The notes under the pieces are model-generated. The model was not told the DNA's origin. It searched no databases and saw nothing but the letters and a program-made list of their open reading frames with translations. Shown here piece after piece: positions 1 through 5,449 of a DNA stretch of 8,304 nucleotides (position 1 is its first letter; every line of letters begins with the position of its first letter). Source of the DNA: an uncultured Lachnospiraceae bacterium (lineage in GTDB: Bacteria > Bacillota > Clostridia > Lachnospirales > Lachnospiraceae); the NCBI GenBank assembly GCA_902797785.1, contig CADBUD010000024.1, forward strand, positions 1 to 8,304, written 5' to 3'. The translations under genes were made by a program, and so were the position numbers.

Positions 1-1
1 A

Positions 2-1333
2 AATGGCGGCAGCTCAGAAATGCAGATGGGCGGCGGCATGGGCGGCGGTATGCCGGGCCAGGACATGGAGAATGCCACGGGAGGCGCTATGAGACAAATG
101 GGCGGCGGCATGCCGGGTCAGGACATGGAGAATGCCACAGGAAGTGCCATGAGACAAATGGACGGCGGCATGCCGGGGCGGAACATGGAGAATGCCACGG
201 GAGGTGCCATGAGACAGATGGGCGGCGGCATGCCGGGTCAGGACATGGAGAATGCCACGGGAAGTGCCATGAGACAAATGGACGGTGGCATGCCGGGTCA
301 GGACATGGAGGATGCCACGGGAGGTGCCATGAGACAAATGGACAGTGATATGTCGGGAGAGGACGGGGAGAATGTTTCGGAAAGCGAGGACATTCCGACC
401 TATATCCGGATCAGCGGCGGTAAGCTGGCCATTGTCAATGAAACAGGAAATGATGCAGATGGGCTCGATTCCAACGGAAGCATCTATATTACTGGCGGAG
501 AGATCCGAATCAGCCTGACCAGTAACGGAAGCAACAGCGCAATTGATTATGCCAGTGAAAACAGCGAATCGGTATGTGAAATCAGCGGCGGCACCGTCGT
601 TGCCTGCGGCGCGAGCGGAATGGCAGAAGCATTCAGCCAGACCTCATCCCAGGGGGCAATTCTTTATAATTTTAGTGAAGGTGCAGAAGCAGGAACCACG
701 ATCGAACTGGCAAAAACGGATGGAACGGTTCTGTTATCTTATGAGGTGCCATGCGGATTTTCTTCTGCCAACTTAAGCTCTCCGGAATTGGAATTAGGAG
801 AGACCTATACCCTGAACATCGGAGATCAGACCGAAGAGATTACTTTGGAAGATATTTCGACTACTTATGGAGAATCTTCCCAGGGAATGGGCGGCGGAAG
901 AATGGGCAGAGGCTCCTTTCAAGCCGCTGGACAGAACATGGCTTCCGGATCTGCAGTGAGCCGGGCTGCCATCAGTGAAATACAGACAGAAGAAGCGCAG
1001 ACAGAAGAAATGCAGACAGAAGAAGTACAGTCAGAGGGAGCGCAGACAGATGAAACACAGTCGGAAAGGGGTATGATGGGAGCTCCTGAAATGGGGCAGG
1101 GAACAGTTTCTGGTTCTTCGGTAAGCCAGGCTGCCTTCACAGGAGGACGTCCGGAGGGCGGTGGCCCGGGAGGTCAGGGCTTTGATGAAAATGAAATGGA
1201 AGAAGAAACAGAAATTTCTGCAGGAACGGCTCTTTCAGAATTAGACACAGAGGTATGGTATGAACTGGGAGCTTCTGTTCTGATTCTTTTGATCGGTCTA
1301 TGTTTTGTAAAAATCTATCGAGCTAAATCATAA
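2..1333 (+). CDS. Cthe_2159-like carbohydrate-binding surface protein with Met-rich repeats (5' partial)
   Basis: The reading frame is open to the left edge, and the first ATG (20) has no Shine-Dalgarno site and no signal peptide, so the true start lies upstream. Counting from that ATG: residues 7-106 are a 20-residue Met/Gly-rich tandem repeat. About 127-275 is a beta-rich region with three turns of the type xIxI(S/T)GGxxxI (IRISGGKLAI, IYITGGEIRI, CEISGGTVVA) and the motif ADGLDSNG. This pattern is characteristic of the Cthe_2159 family (DUF4353), beta-helix proteins that bind acidic polysaccharide and calcium. Residues 322-349 are an acidic pentapeptide repeat, 375-390 is a Gly-rich stretch, and 414-431 is a hydrophobic helix followed by KIYRAKS, a classic C-terminal anchor with a positive stop-transfer end. 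There is no LPxTG motif. The likely role is a membrane-tethered extracellular glycan-binding protein; the ligand is unknown. A terminator separates it from the signalling genes downstream. Confidence 0.75.
   Translation, partial: NGGSSEMQMGGGMGGGMPGQDMENATGGAMRQMGGGMPGQDMENATGSAMRQMDGGMPGRNMENATGGAMRQMGGGMPGQDMENATGSAMRQMDGGMPGQDMEDATGGAMRQMDSDMSGEDGENVSESEDIPTYIRISGGKLAIVNETGNDADGLDSNGSIYITGGEIRISLTSNGSNSAIDYASENSESVCEISGGTVVACGASGMAEAFSQTSSQGAILYNFSEGAEAGTTIELAKTDGTVLLSYEVPCGFSSANLSSPELELGETYTLNIGDQTEEITLEDISTTYGESSQGMGGGRMGRGSFQAAGQNMASGSAVSRAAISEIQTEEAQTEEMQTEEVQSEGAQTDETQSERGMMGAPEMGQGTVSGSSVSQAAFTGGRPEGGGPGGQGFDENEMEEETEISAGTALSELDTEVWYELGASVLILLIGLCFVKIYRAKS
38..397 (+). repeat. 60-bp in-frame tandem repeat, five good copies plus one degenerate
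   Basis: Units begin at ATG 38, 98, 158, 218 and 278, with a decayed sixth at 338. Each encodes 20 residues on the pattern M(G/D)GGMPGQDMENATG, then (G/S)AMRQ. The repeats are near identical in DNA. Units 2 and 4 (GSAMRQ type) differ by about one base, and units 3 and 5 both open with MDGG, so a 120-bp doublet was probably the unit last duplicated. There are four methionines in most units. The period is a multiple of three, so copy changes would alter protein length without breaking the frame. Confidence 0.95.
983..1069 (+). repeat. 15-bp tandem repeat encoding an acidic pentapeptide
   Basis: Six consecutive 15-bp units starting at 983, 998, 1013, 1028, 1043 and 1058 encode QTEEA, QTEEM, QTEEV, QSEGA, QTDET and QSERG. 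The first three are almost identical and the rest progressively diverged. The repeat forms an acidic, Gln/Thr-rich and probably disordered stalk between the beta-helix region and the C-terminal membrane anchor. The flanking SGSAVSRAA (upstream) and SGSSVSQAA (downstream) segments are a further internal duplication. Confidence 0.85.
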
Positions 1334-1380
1334 TCAGAGTTGCTATTTGCAGTAGGAAAGAACATTTGTTTTTTGCAAAG

Positions 1381-1423
1381 AAAAGAACAGACAGCGCGAA
1401 AGAATGGTGCTGTCTGTTTTTTT
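1381..1423 (+). terminator. Intrinsic terminator after the surface-protein gene
   Basis: A perfect 10-bp stem pairs 1386-1395 (AACAGACAGC) with 1409-1418 (GCTGTCTGTT) around a 13-nt loop. The right arm runs directly into a T tract (1417-1423). An A-rich run on the left (1381-1384) extends the pairing with the T tract. It sits about 50 bp after the stop codon at 1331-1333 and should end the upstream transcript. Confidence 0.9.
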
Positions 1424-1442
1424 ATCTTTTTCTATCTTTTAA

Positions 1443-1479
1443 GTGACATAACCATAGAAAATATGGTATGATAAGATAG
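1443..1479 (+). promoter_or_regulatory. Sigma-A-type promoter for the signalling operon
   Basis: The -35 box is GTGACA at 1443-1448 (five of six matches to TTGACA). The -10 box is TATGAT at 1467-1472 (five of six), with an extended -10 TGG at 1464-1466. The spacer is 18 bp. Transcription would begin near 1479, giving a leader of about 57 nt before the Hpt start at 1537. Its place just after the terminator makes it the natural promoter for the Hpt-HD-GYP-kinase-kinase set. Confidence 0.65.
1451..1467. promoter_or_regulatory. Palindrome in the promoter spacer, candidate operator
   Basis: ACCATA (1451-1456) and TATGGT (1462-1467) form a perfect 6-bp inverted repeat with a 5-bp AT-only-but-one centre. 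It fills the spacer and touches the first base of the -10 box, a position where a bound dimeric regulator would block RNA polymerase. The cognate protein is unknown. Part of the right arm is also the extended -10 element, so the symmetry could be partly coincidental. Confidence 0.35.
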
Positions 1480-1524
1480 AATGAAATAAAAACCGCTTTT
1501 GGCGGCCAAAATATGATATTGATT

Positions 1525-1531
1525 GAGGTGG
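1525..1531 (+). promoter_or_regulatory. Ribosome binding site that fixes the Hpt start at 1537
   Basis: GAGGTGG at 1525-1531 lies 5 nt before ATG 1537. It falls inside the coding region if the upstream in-frame ATG at 1513 were used, and that ATG has only AT-rich sequence and GGCGGCC ahead of it. The downstream start is therefore preferred. Confidence 0.75.
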
Positions 1532-1536
1532 ATGTC

Positions 1537-1884
1537 ATGAATGAAAATGAGATTATAAACTGGGAATCAGGAAGAGCAAGCTGTGTGAATGACGAAGAAT
1601 TTTACCAGGAGATTTTGACCGTCTTTCTGGAAGAAAACTGGAATCAAAAATTAAATGATCTGTTCACGGCACAAGACTGGGAGAATTACAGGATTTCTGT
1701 CCATGCCCTAAAATCCAATGCTTTGAATATTGGTTCAGCTCCGCTTTCAGAAAAAGCGAAAGCCAATGAAATGGCAGTCAAAGAAAAACGCTATGACTAT
1801 GTTAGGGAGCACCATGCCGAATTGATGGATCTGCTTCATCAGGTGGAAAGCATGGTGAAAGAGTATTTAGGAATGACAGATTAA
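1537..1884 (+). CDS. Free-standing Hpt (histidine phosphotransfer) protein
   Basis: This 115-residue protein is almost entirely one Hpt domain, a small four-helix bundle that shuttles phosphoryl groups between receiver domains in the cytoplasm. The signature is VHALKSNALNIGS, with phosphoacceptor His56 and the usual small and basic residues after it (K59, S60, A62). The N-terminal part (EEFYQEILTVFLEE) and the C-terminal helix (HAELMDLLHQVESMVKEYL) match the helical layout of the family. There is no catalytic domain, membrane segment or output domain. It is the first gene of the putative operon and precedes a two-receiver response regulator and two hybrid kinases, so it is the obvious intermediate in a His-Asp-His-Asp relay. 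Start 1537 was chosen for its Shine-Dalgarno; start 1513 would add MILIEVDV. Confidence 0.9.
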   Translation: MNENEIINWESGRASCVNDEEFYQEILTVFLEENWNQKLNDLFTAQDWENYRISVHALKSNALNIGSAPLSEKAKANEMAVKEKRYDYVREHHAELMDLLHQVESMVKEYLGMTD

Positions 1885-1993
1885 TAGGGGAAACATTGCA
1901 AAAGATGCAACGCTTCACAGGAGCTTTGTCTGTATGCGGCATAGACAGAGCAGGTCAGATATAAACTGACGTTTATAGAGGAGAAAAGAGAGT
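1885..1993 (+). other. Spacer with three consecutive inverted repeats before the HD-GYP gene
   Basis: The 109-bp gap between the Hpt and HD-GYP genes holds three potential RNA hairpins. TTGCA (1896-1900) pairs with TGCAA (1906-1910). An 11-bp stem pairs 1923-1933 with 1941-1951, including two G-U pairs, with loop ATGCGGC. GTCAG (1954-1958) pairs with CTGAC (1966-1970). None is followed by a T tract, so they are not ordinary terminators. They could affect mRNA processing, stability or ribosome access; the ribosome site GAGGAG (1978-1983) lies just after the last one. I do not recognise a known riboswitch class here. Confidence 0.45.
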
Positions 1994-3382
1994 ATGGCAA
2001 AAATATTGGTGATAGATGATGATATCATGAACCTGACCATGGTCGGACACATATTGGAGCGAAGGGGATACGAGGTCGTGATGGCTCAGGGAGGAAGAGA
2101 AGGGATACATATTTTAGAGCATGATGAGGTGGATCTGCTTTTGCTGGATGTTGAAATGGAAAATATGTCGGGGATGGAGACCTTTACCCGGATTAGAAAA
2201 AATCCTAAGACCTCTGACATCCGAACCTTGTGCATGATGACCTCGGCCTATCAAGGATATACAGTGGAGGCACTTCGCCTGGGAGCTTTGGGCTTTATCA
2301 AAAAACCGATTCTTCCGGAGCAGCTGTTCGAGCAGGTGGAAAAGGTCCTTCAAAAGACCAGAAAGGATATCCTGCTGGCAGTAGATGATGAGCCAATCAA
2401 TCTTTTGATGGCCAAAAGGATTTTTGGAATCCGCTATCAGGTAGAAACGGAGTCCAATGGAGAGGCGGCACTTGCGGCAATCCCCCGGGTCAAGCCGGAT
2501 TTGATTCTTCTGGATCTGCATATGCCGCAGATGAGCGGTCTGGAGGTCTTTGACCGTCTGCACAAGATGGATGGGTATGAAGATATTCCGGTCATTTTTC
2601 TGACTGCGGATGAAGAAAAAGAAACGGAAGTAAAAATTTTTAAGGCAGGAGCCTCAGATTACATAAAAAAACCAGTTGTGGCGGAGGTAGCAATTCAGCG
2701 GATCAACCGGATTCTGGAAATGAAACATTTGCAGGATTCTTTGCAGGATGAGGTGGATCGTAAGACCAAAGCACTCCAGATCAGCAATAAAAAAGTAAAA
2801 AATCTTTCCAAGCAGATCATGTATGCCCTGTCCGGTGCAATTGATGCCAAGGACGCTTATACCAATGGACATTCGGGAAGGGTGGCGGAATATGCCAGAA
2901 TGATCGCAGTCCGGATGGGCTATACCGGCACGGATGTGGATGATGTTTATGCAGCAGGACTTCTTCATGATGTTGGTAAAATCGGAATTTCGGATGCAAT
3001 CATCAATAAACCTGGAAGGTTGACGGAGGAAGAGTATCGGATCATTAAGGGACATACCAGCACCGGTGCCAGAATCCTGGAGCAGATTTCGGAGCTTCCT
3101 TTGTTATCGGTAGGAGCCCATTGGCATCATGAACGCTATGACGGGAGCGGCTATCCGGACGGACTTGTAGGAAAGAATATTCCGGAGATCGCAAGAATCG
3201 TATGTGTAGCAGATTGTTATGATGCAATGACTTCCAAGCGAAGCTATCGTGATATTCTTCCCCAGGTGCAGGTCCGCAGAGAAATTGAAATGGGAATGGG
3301 TTCACAGTTCGATCCGGAGATCGCAAGTATTATGCTGCAGATGATCGATGAAGATATCAATTACAGTATGAGAGAAAAATAA
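1994..3382 (+). CDS. Tandem-receiver HD-GYP response regulator, cyclic-di-GMP phosphodiesterase
   Basis: This 462-residue cytoplasmic protein has three domains. REC1 (3-120) has acidic pocket D8-D10, phosphoacceptor D52, T83 and K104. REC2 (125-242) has D131/D132, phosphoacceptor D174 (LLDLHMP), T204 and K226 (DYIKKP). A helical linker (240-280) leads to the HD-GYP domain (about 280-455). The metal and active-site motifs are all present: H293 (NGHSGR), HD at 325-326 (LLHDVGKIG), H354 (GHTSTGA), HH at 378-379 (HHERYDGSGYPDG, containing the GYP motif), D407 (VADCYDAM) and the QFDP end motif. The family hydrolyses cyclic-di-GMP to pGpG or GMP, which usually favours motility over adhesion. Shine-Dalgarno GAGGAG (1978-1983) is 10 nt before the start. 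It is the only output-type domain in the operon, with no DNA-binding region, so phosphorylation probably tunes the phosphodiesterase directly. Confidence 0.93.
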   Translation: MAKILVIDDDIMNLTMVGHILERRGYEVVMAQGGREGIHILEHDEVDLLLLDVEMENMSGMETFTRIRKNPKTSDIRTLCMMTSAYQGYTVEALRLGALGFIKKPILPEQLFEQVEKVLQKTRKDILLAVDDEPINLLMAKRIFGIRYQVETESNGEAALAAIPRVKPDLILLDLHMPQMSGLEVFDRLHKMDGYEDIPVIFLTADEEKETEVKIFKAGASDYIKKPVVAEVAIQRINRILEMKHLQDSLQDEVDRKTKALQISNKKVKNLSKQIMYALSGAIDAKDAYTNGHSGRVAEYARMIAVRMGYTGTDVDDVYAAGLLHDVGKIGISDAIINKPGRLTEEEYRIIKGHTSTGARILEQISELPLLSVGAHWHHERYDGSGYPDGLVGKNIPEIARIVCVADCYDAMTSKRSYRDILPQVQVRREIEMGMGSQFDPEIASIMLQMIDEDINYSMREK

Positions 3383-3397
3383 GAGGGGGAAAGGACG

Positions 3398-5449
3398 ATG
3401 AAGAATGAATATGAAACATCATATCATCTGCAGCTTTTGATCATGCTGTCAGTCTTAGGGGTGCTTCTGGTCGTAGTCAATGTCATTTCCGGCTGGGAGG
3501 ACATAGCGGTACCGGGTGCTGTGATTATGATTGCTATGGCGTGGTCGATTCATTTTCTGGAGCTGGGAAAGAGCGAGTTCCGTTTATATACCTATGTTAT
3601 TTTTTCTCTAATTTTACTGATTTATTACGGCTATCACCGCCAGACCATTACGGATATTCCCATCGTTCTCTGTCTTTTGATCATCATGCTTTCCGGACAG
3701 AGAGATATACGTCTGGTGAATCTGGTCGCCTTATCCTATTTGATCATGTTGTTTGAGAACATCTTTATTACCAGGTTTTTGATCACAGATATGGATCAGC
3801 TCTTGATTTGCCGGGTGGCGCTTGGAATTGTTTGTTTGTTCTGTGCTGTGATGTCAGCCCATTTCTTTTTTCGAAGGACGATGGAGACTGAGATAGCGAT
3901 GCAGGAGATGAAAAAAGAGATTGAATCCATCAGCGGAGAAAGCACCAAGTTTTTGTCCAATGTTTCTCATGAGCTGAGAACGCCGATCAATGCGGTCAAT
4001 GGAATGAGTGAGATCCTTTTGCATAAAAATCTTTCTCCAGAGGTGATTTCAGATGTCGGAGTCATCCGGGAAGCGGGAAAACGCCTATATCGCCAGGTCA
4101 GTGATATGATTGATTTTTCGGAGATACAGACCGGACATTATGTGATTCAGAATGAAAACTATGAGCCGGTCTCAGCAGTCAATGATGCAGTTTTTACCGT
4201 CTTTGGGGGCGAAGGAAAAAAGACGATGGATTTTGCCATCGACGTGGAGACAACGCTTCCGAAGGTGCTGAACGGTGACATGATGAAAATCAAAAAAATT
4301 CTGGTATGCCTTTTGGACAATGCGGTAAAATTTACGAATCAGGGCGGTGGTTATCTCTATGTCAGCAAGCGGGAGGAAGAGTACGGAATCAATTTAAATA
4401 TCGACTTATGGGATACCGGCGTGGGAATGTCCCGGAAGGAGGTGGACAAGCTCTATCAGTGCCAGATGTTCAAGACGGATCATGAGGCAGAGAAAAAGAT
4501 TCGGGGAATGGGGCTGGGCTTTTATATCGTACAGGGAATCGTTAATGGGATGAATGGATTTTTGACGATTCAAAGCAAAAAAGGAGTGGGGACACATATC
4601 CATGTATCCATTCCACAGCAGGTAAAAAATATTGAGCCTTCCATTACGCTGGATCATTCTTCAGAGTATCGTATCGTTTCCTATTTCAATACAGATAAGT
4701 ATGCGCGAAAGGAAGTGGGGGAGTATTATTATACTCTGATCGATCACCTAAGGACAGGATTAAAGCTGGAGATCCGGGAGACTTTTTCTTTGGAGGAACT
4801 GGATGAAACGGTTGCTCAGAGCGTGTTTACTCATTTGTTCATTGGACGATGGGAGTATGAGGTGGATCCGGAGTATTTCCTGAAAATCAGCAAAAATCAT
4901 CATATCCTGATTTTTACAGAACGGAAAATCTCCCTGCCTTCCGGCAGCAGAATCAAGCAGGTCTTAAAGCCGGTCTATATTCTTTCTATTATTAATGCGT
5001 TAAAATCAACGATGCAGGAGAAAGAAACAGCGTTCCAAACGGAGCAGGTACATCAAAGGAGGGGAGAGACTCTGGCACTGATCGTGGATGATGATGAAAT
5101 GAATCTGATCGTGGCAGGAGGAATCTTAAATAATTTTGGAATCCGGTCTGAGACCTGTACGAGTGGAGAGCAGGCCATCAAAATCTGTACAAATAAAAAT
5201 TATGACATTATTTTTATGGATTATATGATGCCGGAGCTGAATGGAACAGATACAATGAAACGGATCCGGAGGATACGTGATGGATATTATAAGAATATTC
5301 CCATCATTGCCTTGACGGCAAATGCCATCAGCAGCGCAAGATCTGATTTTTTGAAGGAGGGATTTGACGAATTTCTCTCTAAGCCGATCGAGATACCGGT
5401 CATGGATAAGATTCTAAAGAAAATGCTTTCGTGGGAGGGACAGGAATGA
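3398..5449 (+). CDS. Six-helix hybrid histidine kinase with pseudo-receiver and true receiver
   Basis: This 683-residue membrane protein starts 15 bp after the HD-GYP gene behind GAGGGGG (3383-3389). Residues 11-158 hold about six hydrophobic helices with very short loops and no extracytoplasmic sensor domain. HisKA (about 180-245) has phosphoacceptor H191 in SHELRTPINAV. The HATPase domain (about 290-407) has N box N308 (LLDNAVKFT), G1 DTGVGM (339-344) and G2 RGMGLGF (369-375), so it should be catalytically competent. Residues about 422-540 have receiver-like alternation of strands and helices but lack the acidic pocket and phosphoacceptor (see findings). The true receiver (557-678) has D564-D566, D608 (IIFMDYMMPELNG), T640 and K662 (SKPI). 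The signal is unknown; sensing inside the membrane or through the pseudo-receiver is plausible. It could feed the Hpt protein encoded upstream. The stop overlaps the next start. Confidence 0.92.
   Translation: MKNEYETSYHLQLLIMLSVLGVLLVVVNVISGWEDIAVPGAVIMIAMAWSIHFLELGKSEFRLYTYVIFSLILLIYYGYHRQTITDIPIVLCLLIIMLSGQRDIRLVNLVALSYLIMLFENIFITRFLITDMDQLLICRVALGIVCLFCAVMSAHFFFRRTMETEIAMQEMKKEIESISGESTKFLSNVSHELRTPINAVNGMSEILLHKNLSPEVISDVGVIREAGKRLYRQVSDMIDFSEIQTGHYVIQNENYEPVSAVNDAVFTVFGGEGKKTMDFAIDVETTLPKVLNGDMMKIKKILVCLLDNAVKFTNQGGGYLYVSKREEEYGINLNIDLWDTGVGMSRKEVDKLYQCQMFKTDHEAEKKIRGMGLGFYIVQGIVNGMNGFLTIQSKKGVGTHIHVSIPQQVKNIEPSITLDHSSEYRIVSYFNTDKYARKEVGEYYYTLIDHLRTGLKLEIRETFSLEELDETVAQSVFTHLFIGRWEYEVDPEYFLKISKNHHILIFTERKISLPSGSRIKQVLKPVYILSIINALKSTMQEKETAFQTEQVHQRRGETLALIVDDDEMNLIVAGGILNNFGIRSETCTSGEQAIKICTNKNYDIIFMDYMMPELNGTDTMKRIRRIRDGYYKNIPIIALTANAISSARSDFLKEGFDEFLSKPIEIPVMDKILKKMLSWEGQE
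4661..5017 (+). other. Pseudo-receiver domain within the hybrid kinase
   Basis: Residues about 422-540 of the kinase run YRIVSYFN, a long helix, KLEIRETFS, LEELDETV, THLFIGRW, NHHILIFTE, a shortened loop, then VLKPVY and a final helix, which is the beta-alpha order of a receiver. The first strand ends in FNTD instead of an acidic pair, and the strand-3 aspartate position reads IGRW. K524-P525 of the final strand resembles the conserved KP. It cannot accept a phosphoryl group in the normal way and probably acts as a protein interaction or spacer domain. Fold assignment is by eye. Confidence 0.55.

Noticed and set aside
14..337. Minus-strand open frame of 107 residues with repeated HLSHGTSRGILHVLTRH units
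   Set aside because: It is the mirror of the 60-bp repeat on the coding strand. Repeats with no stops in one frame often leave another frame open; there is no ribosome site and no domain.
38..397. Possible CRISPR array
   Set aside because: The 60-bp units are directly adjacent with no unique spacers, and they code in frame within a longer protein.
1513..1536. Upstream start of the Hpt gene at 1513
   Set aside because: No ribosome site precedes it, while GAGGTGG at 1525-1531 is ideally placed for the ATG at 1537 and the Hpt domain is complete from there.
1942..1965. Possible internal promoter (TATAAA at 1960-1965) before the HD-GYP gene
   Set aside because: The -10-like hexamer has no acceptable -35 at 16-18 bp, and the bases belong to the loop of a hairpin.
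1885..1993. Cyclic-di-GMP riboswitch in the gap before a cyclic-di-GMP enzyme
   Set aside because: I looked for the conserved GEMM-type core and could not match it; the hairpins present do not have the expected arrangement.
2114..2563. Minus-strand 149-residue open frame inside the HD-GYP gene
   Set aside because: It lies wholly within a strongly supported coding region, has a composition typical of antisense translation (rich in His, Gln, Leu) and no recognisable domain. The same applies to the minus-strand frames at 2654-3055 and 7360-7896.
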